In this document: in pieces, positions 1 through 10,540 of the stretch
Position numbering within the stretch: position 1 is the stretch's first letter
Layout: each line of letters starts with the position of its first letter
Assembly (NCBI RefSeq): GCF_016802725.1
Contig: NC_052664.1
Coordinates: 32,939,275 to 33,003,274, forward strand
Source of the DNA: Solenopsis invicta
Lineage: Eukaryota; Arthropoda; Insecta; Hymenoptera; Formicidae
Direction of reading: 5' to 3'
DNA: 64,000 nt
Program-made: the position numbers and the translations under genes
Notes under the pieces: model-generated
Seen by the model: only the letters and a program-made list of their open reading frames with translations
The model's database searches: none
Told to the model about the DNA's origin: nothing

Positions 1-1677
1 CCGCGAGCCAGATTAATATATCTCTAACAGGGATCGGTAAAATAACCGATACGATTCATTTGAAATAAAAAATAAAACAAATGTGTATTTTTAATAAAAA
101 TTTAAAATACAAAATAGTCTTTTCACCATTTTGTTTATTTGAATGTGCGTTAAATATTTTCATATACTTATCATAGTTATTATACATATTATGTACGAAG
201 CTCTTCGATATAGAATCTTTCATTGACTTTAATTAAAATCAGCATCTCAAAATTGCTGGCTTTCATACTTCTTCGGTTCGGTCTCGTGATAAGGCCGCTA
301 TAGGAAAATCTGCCTAAAAAGACATTAAAAATGTAAAAAAAGCGCCAAGTATATTTTTTTAGCAATATATGTCAAAGCAATGGATAAAAGCAAATATAAT
401 ATTATTAAAAAGAAGTGCAATCAAAAATATTTCAAGCATATTTATTACCGATGGGTTGAGTGGGAGTCTTTTGACCACGTTGTAATTGACCACCCGCCAC
501 TTACAGTGTTAAACAGTGGGAAAACTCTACGCACCGGCCGCTTTAAAAGGTTGCGGTCAATTGCAACGTCGTCAAACGAGACACTTCTGTGTGACACTGA
601 TGAGCAGCAAATTATGTAACAGATAAAATCAAAGATGGGCAAAATCTCTAGCAGCAGCGTACTTGCCACACTCCCGTTTTCTTTTTTCTTCTTTTTTTTT
701 TAAATATAATTCTTACAGCACACGGTCCTTCTATTGTTCATACTTCTACTTAAATCACTGACGAATCTCAAAATATTCTATTCATCTACAATATTTATAA
801 GTTTACAAATATACTTAAACAGACAAGAAGACTCGCCATCGAAATAAGCAATTTAATTTGAAAATATAATATTGAAACTTATTACACTTTATTACAATAT
901 ACAAAATGCTGAAACTACTTATATTATAAACTTATTTCTCATTACTCATTAGAATGACTCGTCTCTTCGTTCGAACGTCATTAGACAGAATTTTTATTTT
1001 CAAAGAATGATCTTGTTTTTTATTCTGAATATTTGAGAATAAAAAGAAGATCGGTAAACGAATTTTCAGTAATTTGTACCAATATTGTAATTTTAATATT
1101 TTAATATTTTCATTATCATGATCTAGAGGCGCGGTCGCGACTCGGTGCCGAGTAACGGTGCCTCTCTTTACGCGAGTATAGATTATAATAACGATCGATA
1201 ACCTTCACTGAAATTATCAGTGCAGAAAATGTCATATAAAATTTATTTAAAAGCATTAGCAAACTTATTAATTATTTATTCAAACTAAGATATTGTAAGC
1301 CTAAAATTTATTTTCTAAAAAAAAAAAAAAATGTTATAATAAGCAAATTGTTCACAAGCAATTGTTTCTTTAAGCTTTATTCAATAAAATCTATATTATT
1401 AAACTTTGTAATCAATATAAAATTTTGTATCGTTGCACCCAGTACAACCCCCCCTTTACAACCCGCATAGCAACGGGAAATCAATTAAGATTCTCTTTTC
1501 AAGAATCTTTCCCGGAATCCTATATACGAATCAACAATATATTTATTAGAAATAATTATAGAAGAATTAACAATTATCTCAAAGTTCTTCTACAATGTAA
1601 TAGCGAATTCAGTTGGACGCATTATCGCACACTGGTGCACATTAAAGCTGTCAAACGCAAATTGATGTAAAGATGTC
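1..1677. other. intergenic, no gene recognised
   Basis: AT-rich sequence with no reading frame that looks like a conserved protein and no RNA gene seen. It holds the small inverted repeat listed at 467-598 and a short GC-rich patch near 1131-1180 that did not fold into a recognisable tRNA. Frames of 60-80 codons here look like chance. Confidence 0.6.
467..598. repeat. short inverted-repeat element (MITE-like)
   Basis: The left arm (TTTGACCACGTTGTAATTGAC) is answered by an inverted right arm (GTCAATTGCAACGTCGTCAAA) about 130 bp away with only a few mismatches. The size and structure fit a small non-autonomous DNA transposon. No clear target-site duplication was found, so the exact ends are uncertain. 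Confidence 0.5.
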
Positions 1678-1842
1678 CCAGCCAGAAATGATTAGTCGAA
1701 TCGACATCGATTCGACGTCGATAACACTGGTCGATCGACGGTCGATATATGTAGTCAATTCGACTTAAAAATAGGCTTAAATTTCAACCAGTCATCGACA
1801 AGTCGATTTGATGTCGATTTGATGTCGAATTAATACTAATTT

Positions 1843-1950
1843 CCAGCGAGAAATGACCTATCAAATCGACATCGAAATAATATCATTTTGATGATTTTGA
1901 TGTCGAATCGATGTCGAATTGACATCGATTTTGTCATCATTTCTCACTGG
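1843..1950. repeat. short MITE with ends related to the 1678 element
   Basis: The ends CCAGCGAGAAATGA and TCATTTCTCACTGG are inverse to each other and resemble the ends at 1678 and 3789. The interior is made of repeated ATCGATGTCGAAT-type units. It is read as a diverged, shorter member of the same family. Confidence 0.5.
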
Positions 1951-2104
1951 GAATATCTAGAAATGAGATTATAACAGGTAATATTAACGTGAACTTGAGT
2001 AATATCGAAATGCTATTTATTACTGTAATATATTACTTTAATATGTGAATAAAATGTTGAGTGAAAATATAAATGCATATGTGTATTTGCCAAACAAGAT
2101 ATAA

Positions 2105-2541
2105 TTAGAAATGCTTATCTGTTTCTTTGAACTTTTTATCACGTCTTCCAAAACTTTCATCATCTTGTTTTTGATATAGAGCATTCTTTAACCATTTTCC
2201 TACGTATAATGATAAATCCGTAACAAATACATTAGGTCTCTTGTTATGAATTGCTCCTAGAAATAAAATGTTTTGTGTAAAATTACTAGACACAAATAAG
2301 AAATATTTGAAGGCAAAGTATTTTCCTACTATTATAAAAAATACAAATAAAATTTATAAAGTAATATGTATTCACCTATAATCACTTCCCACAACAGCAT
2401 ATTGCAAAAAGGTCTCTTTTGATTGCCATCGCTTCGAAAATTGTATTTACATGCAAGAGAATTACTAATAGCTGCAGCCATAACTGAATACAATACTTCA
2501 CTATCATTCACTTTAAATTCTTCTTTGGCTTTTACTTTCAT
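2105..2541 (-). CDS. small two-exon protein of unknown function
   Basis: Two exons on the minus strand: 2541-2376 and 2256-2105, with a 119-bp intron (donor GTGAAT, acceptor TTTCTAG, phase 1). Joined, they encode about 106 residues. The protein is basic at both ends (KVKAKEEFKV near the start, GRRDKKFKETDKHF at the end) with a hydrophobic middle around MLLWEVIIGAI. No signal peptide or catalytic motif was recognised, and the family was not identified. A further 5' exon is possible: MLLVYSSRAK at about 2655-2685 would join in phase to an acceptor just inside the present start, so the start is uncertain. The gene lies wholly within the inverted-repeat element 1678-3789, so it may be an element-borne or captured gene. 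The clean splice phase argues for coding; the lack of a known family keeps confidence moderate. Confidence 0.45.
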
Positions 2542-3123
2542 TTGTGAAAAATAATATACTTAATATAATAATGTAAATAAAAAAAAACATTATTTAACTA
2601 GAACAAATTATTTCACAATTAAAACATAAAATCAAATCAACATAGTAAAATATTCAAACAGACCTTTAGCTCTTGAAGAATACACCAATAACATTGAGCG
2701 TTCACTCAACTGTAAGACGCAACCATTCAAGAGACACAATTGCAATTCGCGCCAAGTCTAGAAGCATAGCGTAAGTGATGCATACTTATATTACCGTACA
2801 CTGCCGTTCGATAATAGTAATAGTCGTAATTTATCAATCTTGTTTGCACGATAATGATCAATGTGGGCGCATTTTGGGAATATATTTAATAATAATATAA
2901 TAATAAAAAAAATAATAAAAAAATCTTTTTTCTACATTTCTCATTTTACATAGAAAGCTTATAAAATTTGACAATATTTAAGGTTTTTAAAAATTCCTTT
3001 AGAAAAATTTCAAATATGATGAATTCTTATAATAATTATAAATGTTATAAGATATGAAAATTATTATAAATATACATGTGTATGAAAAATGTTAGTGCAG
3101 CTTAGTGATATATTCATTTTAAA

Positions 3124-3359
3124 TGCCCGGGGAAAAGTATTTTATATATAAAATATGTCCAAACATAAATATATACGATTATATATACTTACATGTAATT
3201 TATATTAGTCTTATGTATCTTTATATGTAAATAAATATACATATAATTATATAAAATTGTATATAATTACATATAATATAATTATATATACGGACATATT
3301 TTATATATAAGTGTACATAATTATATAATAATAATATATAAAAAAAATTTTTCCCGAGT
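3124..3359. repeat. AT-rich inverted repeat
   Basis: TATATATAAAATATGTCC at about 3141 is inverse to GGACATATTTTATATATA at about 3293, and the outer parts CCCGGGGAAAA and TTTTTCCCGAG also pair. It is a probable ~235-bp MITE inside the larger element 1678-3789. Confidence 0.45.
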
Positions 3360-3789
3360 GTCATTCTTTTATAACAAATGTAACAATTTTTAAGATCCAT
3401 TTATTGCTATTAAAAAGTTGTTAAATCATGCAAATGATGTATGCATCTCTACACAATTTGCAGATCAAGATTATATACAGGTTATATATGTTGATTTAAT
3501 TGTGTATGCAAAAGAACACATATCGCATTCCGATATCTCGACTTTTTAGTGCATAAAAACAATGTAATAAAAAAGTAAAATATATACTTTGCCTTTCAAT
3601 TTATGTTGATCTATGTAAAATTGAATAAAAGTTAATAGAAATTTTACAAAAATATTAGCAATTACTCAATAAACAATTTTTATGACAAAGTAGAAAATGA
3701 TAAAAATATCGACTAGTTTTCGACCATCGACCATTTATCGACGCATCGACGTCGAATCGACGTCGATTCGACTAATCATTTCTGGCTGG

Positions 3790-5035
3790 ATGTGCGTTTA
3801 ATAGAAATATATAAATGGGTTGAGCCTCGTTATGCTTTGTATTGGTTGGTAAAGTATCTACTTTATCATTTGAGATATTTGCATTTTATGTTTATACTTG
3901 GATTCGATTAGAACAGAAAAGACGACTTTAATGTACGCACACTCAAAAATCATAATTTTTAGTTATTTACAAAGAAGAGAAAACTCTAATGGGAATTGAA
4001 TACACTAAATGAAGACAAATTTGATATCAAACTGAACAAAGTTTGTATGCAAATTGACAGCAAATTTGATCAGTTCTGATCAAACTGACAGCTATAAATC
4101 TGTATCCATATTAAGCTCAGGATCTGTCAACAAAGCCTGCCGATACGTTGTGTCAATGGATTGACAGCAGAAAACAAATACCAACGGTAAATCCTGCTCG
4201 ATTTCCGTCGTCAATCTGACGTAGCATGCCGGGCTTCTTTGTCTTATTTTTGCTGTGAGTTTACCGACATTATCAGATATTTCAAACTTTGTATGTGCAT
4301 ACAATTTGTTTTCTTTTTACCATTTAAAATCGATAGCGCACATTCCGTTCAAAATTTACTCTGCTAGTTTTCCTATCTGGAAAGTTAACGATTACTTTTA
4401 TTCCTCTACAATCGACAAATCAAATCTTGTTACATCAAAATCACATTTAAAAATATTATCAAATTTTAATAATTCAAAACATATAAACAAGTGAAAAATT
4501 TAGTTTATACAATTATATGCAGTATACATTTAGATACACACACACAAGGTGCTAAACGAATTAGTTGGCTTATCTTTCGATACTTTGGCCATAAGATTGC
4601 AAAAGGAAATCGTTATTAATGTTTTTATTCGCTATGCAATTTTGCATAAGTTAAGTTGATTTACGTCATCGCCTCAGGGTAAAGTAAAATAGAATTTGTA
4701 AACACAAGTATGACGTAACTATGACCCCGCCTGAGAGCAGTAGAGTTCTAAAGGTGGTGCATTACGTCAGAAAGGATGAGAAAATATCGAAAATTACCGT
4801 TAATTTCTCGTATCAATTTTCTAAGAATTTATAAAAATTTGTAATTTGCATAAAATAAAAATAATTTTCCGTTTTCAAATTGTTTTAATAGACATATATT
4901 GAATGTTAAATTAATAATCATAAATTTTGTGGTTGACGCATTGATCGATTCATAGTCGATTATTATATTTAAGATCGTCTTAAGTAAATTGCCTTTAGAT
5001 GCCATCAACCAATTATAAAGCCGTATTAGAATCTT
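3790..5035. other. intergenic, nothing recognised
   Basis: No conserved reading frame, RNA gene or clear transposon ends were seen. Small palindromes (for example GATCAGTTCTGATC near 4066) and two TGACGTAA/TTACGTCA-like octamers near 4710-4765 are present but too short to interpret. Confidence 0.5.
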
Positions 5036-5189
5036 AAAGCTCAATGCACAATGAAAAGCACAGGCAATAGATTTCGCAACCTCTGATTGATTCCTAGATA
5101 TTTTTAGCGGCTTCTGATTGGTTGAAATCTATTGCCTGCTGCTATTCCTTGTTCCTATTGCCTGTGCTTCTCATTGTGCATTCAGCTTA
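5036..5189. repeat. MITE, ~150 bp
   Basis: AATGCACAATGAAAAGCACA at the left and its inverse (TGTGCTTCTCATTGTGCATT) at the right form ~33-bp arms around a short spacer. Flanking TTAAGATCGTCTTAAG-like sequences on both sides also pair weakly, so the true ends may lie a little farther out. Confidence 0.6.
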
Positions 5190-5445
5190 AATCATTACTT
5201 AAGATGGTCTTGAAATATGAATTGATTATGAATTATACCATACCGACCATGTATAACTTAAGTTATACCAAAGATATAATATACTGTTGTTTCGTTCTTG
5301 CTAAAAAATTTCGAATTTAATAATGTTATTGATAATTTGAAAAATAACACATATTATATTATATAATCACCGAAATTCTCAAATAAATTATGTGTTTATT
5401 TTAATTATTCTTTTTACTCTTAAATTCTTTAAAAATAAATAAAAT

Positions 5446-5589
5446 TGGGAGGGTTCCGATAGCGCACATCCCGATAGCCCACCAACCAATCATCTTGACT
5501 TATCTAACCCAACCTACGGAAAATCTCTAGGCATCTGCCATTGCGAGTGGTTTGTGTGCTATCGGGATGTGCACTATCGGGACCTGCCG
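5446..5589. mobile_element. 144-bp MITE with duplicated end units (variant of the 15357/63106 family)
   Basis: Each end carries two tandem copies of a CCCGATAGCNCAC-like unit, inverted at the other end. The probable 8-bp target duplication is AATAAAAT/AATAAAAA (7 of 8 match). The middle ~70 bp, read on the minus strand, matches the core of the elements at 15357 and 63106 (GATGCCTAGAG...TAAGTCAAGATGATTGGTTGG), but the end units are entirely different. An 8-bp duplication suggests hAT-type mobilisation. Confidence 0.6.
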
Positions 5590-5840
5590 AATAAAAAATT
5601 ATGTAGTTAAGTCTAATTTATAACACTTTTAGGCTTTTTTATTTAATATATTAAATTCACATGTAGTTTTAGTAAATAAACAACAAATAAACATTGGTAA
5701 TAAATCTTGTTATAAATTCTCGTAAATTTTCGTAAATTCTCGTACTAACGGTATAAGTAATACGGTAATATTCTTTGTTATCTTCTCCAATTTTATTTTA
5801 CCGAGAATTTTTGAACTCTAGAGAGCAGATTCGAGCGAAG

Positions 5841-6573
5841 CGGAGACGCTTCGATTTTAGGTGAGTGAAACGCTCTAAGGTTCATTTTCACGTCGGTAAT
5901 GCCATGGACATTTTTTCGTAGTTTTCAGCGACGTGCTATGCGTTAGTTGGATAAAGACGGCTATTGTCCACCTTTACCTAAAGCACCGACGAGAGACTAT
6001 TAAAGACCGTGAACCCTGGGTAAATTTTCGAGGCCGTTATTAGGGCCCCAGGGGCCCGGCGGTAATTGAAGAGCAATGACGTTATCGACTATATGATTGT
6101 TAATACAAATATTTGAGTAATACGTTATTAAAATCTTGATTTTTTTATTATACAAATACTTCATAAGCAAATATGCATACTTATATTTAATAATATCATT
6201 GTATATTGCTTTAAAATTGTAATTCTTTTTGATCAGTTATTATCTCTGTCGATAATCAAACTTGGATGTTAACATTAAAACTGCAATTTTTAATAAAAAT
6301 CGAGAATTTTTGGGTTACAAATACATAAGCATATCTATGAAACTTCAAGATAACAATAAATTATAAATTATAAAATAGTACTGTACTGTCAGTTTATCAT
6401 TAAAAATTTAACAGTCACACAAACTCCCGTAAGGTTAGCGGTCTTTAACAGTCTCTCGTCGGTGCCTAAAGTCTAAACTAATGCATAGCACCGCTGAGAA
6501 CCACGAAAAAATAGACATTACCGACGTGAAAAAATGGACTTTGGAGCGTCTACCCAAAATCGAAGCGTGTCCG
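5841..6573. mobile_element. ~730-bp foldback element upstream of HYLS1
   Basis: Arms of roughly 180 bp pair over most of their length. Examples are GACGCTTCGATTTT, TTCACGTCGGTAATG, TTTTTTCGT and GCACCGACGAGAGACT at the left, each inverted at the right. The central ~370 bp is AT-rich and non-coding. The element ends about 310 bp before the HYLS1 start codon and could affect its promoter; that is inference. Confidence 0.6.
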
Positions 6574-6611
6574 CTGACTGAGCTGACTCCCGCTCTCAGC
6601 GCCCGCATTTA

Positions 6612-6718
6612 GCAGACTCAACAGTTGAGTGAGCGCTCGCTGTTATTGGTGTTATTCTTCTAGATCTAGATGTCTGATTGGATGATCTAGAAGAATACCT
6701 TCGATAACTGTTGAGTCC
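6612..6718. repeat. hairpin-forming inverted repeat
   Basis: GACTCAACAGTT pairs with AACTGTTGAGTC, and inside it TTATTCTTCTAGATC pairs with GATCTAGAAGAATA. It lies in the 5' flank of HYLS1 and is probably a small MITE remnant. Confidence 0.45.
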
Positions 6719-6882
6719 GTTGAACGCTGAAATCGCTGAATGCGAGGCCAATAATGTGCAAACGTCTATGTATTTTTACTCTGTGACATTTAAGTGATGA
6801 TGAACGTTTCTCTCAATAATTTAAAAAGTTCAAGAGTGTCGTAGTCGTATCATCTTTTGAATTTCTTCAAATTAATGCGATT

Positions 6883-8277
6883 ATGTCGGAGATTAAAGAT
6901 GATCCACGAGAAGTTCTCGTTCTTCTGAATTCACTAGGATTCGTCGGCATCACTGCGATTCAACTAAAAGCTTTTATGAAAGGTAAATACCAATCTTGCA
7001 ACGCTTAATTTTTTTTTTCTCCTTTTCTACCTCTCTATTTATTATTATTGTTATTGCGCATGATCACCAATAAATTTATTTATATTGTGTTGCTTCATTA
7101 TTTATTATAAACTGGATGCACATGTTTACGTGAATACTTTGTTACAAAATAGTCGTTACATATTTTGTTACATGATTTTATTACATGTTTTTTTTTAGAT
7201 TTAAAAATATACAGAAAGGTAAAAGAACGTGAAAAGCAACAACGGAAAGAAGAGATTAAAACGAAAATAATTAGCAAACAACAGGCTCTGCTCAAGGAAG
7301 CTTATAAACATAAACATGCTAGTACAGCGGATTGTTCCTCGAATAATAGTATTTCTTCCAAATCTTCAAATTCCCTCGATGATGAGTCAGTGGTAAAAGT
7401 TAGAATAAGATGTATTCCTAAAGAGGTAAACGTAGAAAAACACGAGTGTTTGAGAACAACTGTGATGAAATCAGATGAGAAATTGTCAAAAACAAGCTAC
7501 GACAAGGAAAATGTTCAAGAAGCTGAATTTGATGGAATTTGTGAACAAGTTTATTCCAATACTAAATCTTATCCAGTTAGAGGTTTAAAAGAAACGAACG
7601 AAAGCAAACAAAATATTTCTAAATGTTTAGTAAAAAGTAGCCATTTGCCAGAAAGGTGTAAGCAAAATTTAGGAATAGGGGAACAGATGAAATCAGTGAC
7701 TTTGGCACAAGAGCATCCAGCAAGTGCGCCTGTTTCATCGAATCGTACCCGATCGGAATTAAAGAGCGTCGCATCGGATCCAGTTGGAAACGTGCGCGCT
7801 CAAAGTACATTATCTGCAAGATCGTCTATCAATTCTGGACACAAATCGTGTAAGTTATAAAATTGATGTGCATGTATATAATTTATTCATGTTTTTGCAG
7901 ATTTTGAATCTGTTTTGTTTTCTTGTTTATCGTTTCATTACTTTAGTTATTCGGCCATGGAGATTACAGTCTGAGGCACAGAAAAATATTAACAAGAAAT
8001 GTGATCCTGTTGCTCTTTATCAAAAGTACCAAGAAGAATGGAAACAAATATCTTTTCCTGGAGAAGCAAAGCACTCGAAAGTAAGATGGGCTGTACGAGA
8101 AAAAATGCTCGGTACAGATCCACATCCCGTGGTAAGATTTTTTGTGACAAATTGTCACCGTCAAATGTTGAGTATGAATAAATGTTGAAATTTTTCTTAT
8201 TGCTAAAAGATATCTTTTTATTTTAGCCACTTTCTAAAAAGTCGACTATGCACAAGCCAATATTAAAGAGAAAATGA
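6883..8277 (+). CDS. HYLS1: HYLS1 (hydrolethalus syndrome protein 1 homologue)
   Basis: A centriolar protein needed for centriole-to-basal-body conversion and cilium assembly (known role of the family). Four exons: 6883-6982, 7199-7849, 7947-8131 and 8227-8277. All introns are GT-AG with matching phases (1, 1, 0), giving 328 residues against about 300 in human. The diagnostic C-terminal HYLS1 box starts near residue 270: DPVALYQKYQEEWKQI, then FPGE and RWAVREKML, as in vertebrate and nematode homologues. FIRPW (residues 251-255) precedes it. The middle is low-complexity, Ser/Lys/Glu-rich and probably disordered; exon 2 opens with a basic helix (YRKVKEREKQQRKEE). The start is the first in-frame ATG of exon 1, with a short leader. 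The gene is tail-to-tail with mRpL4, with 243 bp between stop codons. In insects a role in sensory cilia and sperm is expected by inference. Confidence 0.9.
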
Positions 8278-8520
8278 TGCTTATGCCGAGTTGTTTTAGG
8301 AAAAGGAAATATACATATCCAAACGAAATTGATTCGATTAAGTAATGTGACAATAATTAAACTATTTCACTTTAGCAAATATATTTTTTTAATGATTTGA
8401 TAATTTGAATATTATTAGATAATACAATATTTAAAATATGTACATACAAAGAATGTAATCTGTATATACAAACGGTAATACATACGACATACAAGTTTTT
8501 AATTTCATAAAAATTGTTTT

Positions 8521-9799
8521 TCATGCTTGATTAAGTCTAAATGGACGACATAATTTATTACTGTCTGCCCTATGTAAGTGGTAAAGTAATTTTTCTTCTA
8601 TTAGTCTGGCTGCTTTTTCCGTAAGTACTAGAGTGTTGTGTTTCAGCATGCTATATACATTTAGACCTGTACATATATAAAAAATGAATACAAAACTTGA
8701 CAATGTATACCAATGAATAAAGTTAATACATATATGGATGCTAGAAGAATTAAAATTTTAGAATCAGTTTCTTCATTGAATATTGTAATGTAACGTGTAA
8801 TGGACAACAGAACTCATTTATCTATAATATTTATTGAAGAAACTGATTCTAAAATTCCAATTTCTATTTCTAATATTTAATATTTCTCCATTGCGCGCAG
8901 GGCCTGAGACGAAAGTGTGAAACGTAATTTTATTAAAATCAAGAAATGGCAAATCTTAGAATAAGCGTATTCATGTATGTAATTATATAATAGTACATAA
9001 ATATTTACCATAAACAGGCATCAGATTGACATGCTTAATTTTATCAGTAGCTAACGTGATATTTGGGGGCATAATGTCATAACTGTCTACAAAAAGAACA
9101 GATGGTCCCCAATTCCTCTCTTCGACGAGCTGCTCCACATAGGAAGGTTCCGACGTTGGAATTTCTAATTCATCGATTATATGCAGATCATCTTGAGCGA
9201 GTTTGATGGATAACATTGAGGTAAGGCCTGCTACACGGGTATAAAATGGTAACATATAAAAGTGTGGTGTTGGAGATCGAGGACCATGCGCTATTCCACC
9301 ACCTTTCCATAATGGAGAGCGTATACTTCCATGGCGAGCCCGTCCCGTTCCTTTCTGTGGCCAAGGCTTCCTGCCACCACCTCGGACTTCAGCCCGTGTT
9401 TTTGTATGGGCGTAAGACTGTAAACAAATCGTGCCTCATATACAATTGAATCATGATACATCCAACGATACGATGCACCCAGATACTTACAACCCAGCGA
9501 TACATTTTTTGCCATCTCACATTCTGGTGAACGATATCAATACGGGGTGCAGTCGCATAGATGTGCGGATGTAACGTGACCAAGCCCAATTTCTTTTCTT
9601 CTATGGTATTTAAATTCTCTAGCCATACTTGCCGAGGTTTCTGATAGAAAGAGCTTTCGTCGTCATACCGTATCTTGGATATAATTGGAGCATATTCAAC
9701 TTTTGCCCCATTTTCTAAACTCGTGCAATATTTCAATGATGCAGGGCACGCTGCAGCTCTTTGCAATTTGTTAACGATTCTTCGAAACAGCATCGACAT
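8521..9799 (-). CDS. mRpL4: mitochondrial ribosomal protein L4 (uL4m)
   Basis: A component of the mitochondrial large ribosomal subunit. Three exons: 9799-9491, 9417-9009 and 8666-8521 (introns phase 0 and phase 1), encoding 287 residues. The uL4 signature is clear: TAPRIDIVHQNVRWQK, then RGGGRKPWPQKGTGRARHGS at the start of exon 2 (the rRNA-binding loop), then KLAQDDLHIIDELEIPT, and LNVYSMLKHNTLVLTEKA in the last exon. The N-terminus (MSMLFRRIVNKLQRAA) is basic and free of acidic residues, as expected for a mitochondrial targeting peptide. An in-frame stop two codons upstream fixes the start. The second intron carries a small MITE (8747-8871). The gene converges with HYLS1. Confidence 0.95.
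8747..8871. repeat. MITE inside mRpL4 intron 2
   Basis: TTAGAATCAGTTTCTTCA and its inverse TGAAGAAACTGATTCTAA lie ~75 bp apart, with weaker pairing farther out. The element is entirely intronic, and the splice sites of the gene are unaffected. Confidence 0.6.
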
Positions 9800-10020
9800 G
9801 CTTTATTATGATGAGAGAAAAGCCAAGGCAGAGAGAAAACTCTTGAACCCTCTAGAGCCAAAGTTTTACGACCAATCTCTGAATTTGTATCTACAACACA
9901 CGTTAACGTTATAGTCGAGATTACAGCCAAACGGTGGAAGAAAAGCTAGAATCGACAAATCGAGTCGGTGCGAAACGACAAACGTCTCCGGTCTCGGCAC
10001 AGTATAAACTATAGGTTAGG

Positions 10021-10201
10021 TATGTATGTATGTATGTATGTATGTATGTATGATGTATGTATGTATGTATGTATGTATGTATGTATGTATGTATGTATGT
10101 ATGTATGTATGTATGTATGTATGTATGTATGTATGTATGTATGTATGTATGTATGTATGTATGTATGTATGTATGTATGTATGAATGTATGTATGATGTA
10201 T
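10021..10201. repeat. (ATGT)n tetranucleotide microsatellite
   Basis: About 45 copies of ATGT with three slips to ATG or a variant. The repeat is continued for four units at 10404-10420, beyond the MITE at 10205-10405. The MITE therefore landed in this array, which offers a TA target every 4 bp. Open frames across it (Tyr-Val-Cys-Met or Thr-Tyr-Ile-His repeats) are artefacts. Confidence 0.95.
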
Positions 10202-10204
10202 GTA

Positions 10205-10405
10205 CACCCAAGGACTTTGATTCTGTCCATGGGGAAATTTTCCAAACTGAGAAGTCGCTATCTTTCTACATACTTACAGTTCATGATTAACGTAACGACC
10301 AATAAGCTTTAGTCGTTTCATTAATTATGAACTGCGAGTATGTAGAAAGTGGTGACTTCTCAGTTTGGAAAATTTCCCCATGGACAGAATCAAAGTCCTT
10401 GGATG
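10205..10405. mobile_element. MITE family A, full copy (TA target site)
   Basis: Ends CACCCAAGGACTTTGATTCT and inverse, each arm ~100 bp, flanked by TA on both sides: a Tc1/mariner-type MITE of 201 bp. Arms read CACCCAAGG, GTCCATGGGGAAATTTTCC, GTCGCTATCTTTCTACATA and TTCATGATTAACGTAACGAC. Other copies in the window: 14800-15000 (complete), 10421, 13292, 18740 and 63856 (partial or interrupted). Confidence 0.85.
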
Positions 10406-10420
10406 TATGTATGTATGTAT

Positions 10421-10537
10421 GCACCCAAGGACTTTGATTCTGTCCATGGGGAAATTTTCCATATTGAAAAGTCGCTATCTTTCTACATACTTACAATTCA
10501 TGATTAACGTAACGACTAGAGCTTATTGGTGTACAAT
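10421..10537. mobile_element. MITE family A, left half
   Basis: This repeats the left half of the family A element in the same orientation as the previous copy (CACCCAAGGACTTTGATTCT through TTAACGTAACGACTAGAGC). It then stops at the foldback element beginning at 10541; the right half is absent. Confidence 0.75.
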
Positions 10538-10540
10538 ACT

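Larger units (their letters stand above)
1678..3789. mobile_element. 2.1-kb element with ~28-bp terminal inverted repeats
   Basis: The left end CCAGCCAGAAATGATTAGTC and the right end, its exact inverse, are perfect inverted repeats for about 28 bp. Both continue inward into GTCGA/TCGAC-rich subterminal sequence. The tetramer ATGT flanks both sides, a possible short duplication. The element encloses the two-exon small gene at 2105-2541, an AT-rich inverted repeat (3124-3359) and a smaller element with related ends (1843-1950). It could be one long element or two related short elements flanking unrelated sequence. No transposase was recognised. Confidence 0.55.

Noticed and set aside
1131..1180. 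GC-rich patch considered as a tRNA gene
   Set aside because: No cloverleaf with anticodon arm and TTC-type loop could be drawn.
4092..4304. 70-codon minus-strand frame
   Set aside because: No conserved motif or splice context; composition like its non-coding surroundings.
9968..10312. Long open frames of repeated Tyr-Val-Cys-Met or Thr-Tyr-Ile-His
   Set aside because: They are translations of the (ATGT)n microsatellite in several frames on both strands.
10205..10537. Repeated units considered as a CRISPR-like array
   Set aside because: Units are inverted, flanked by TA, and belong to a dispersed MITE family; no regular spacers exist.
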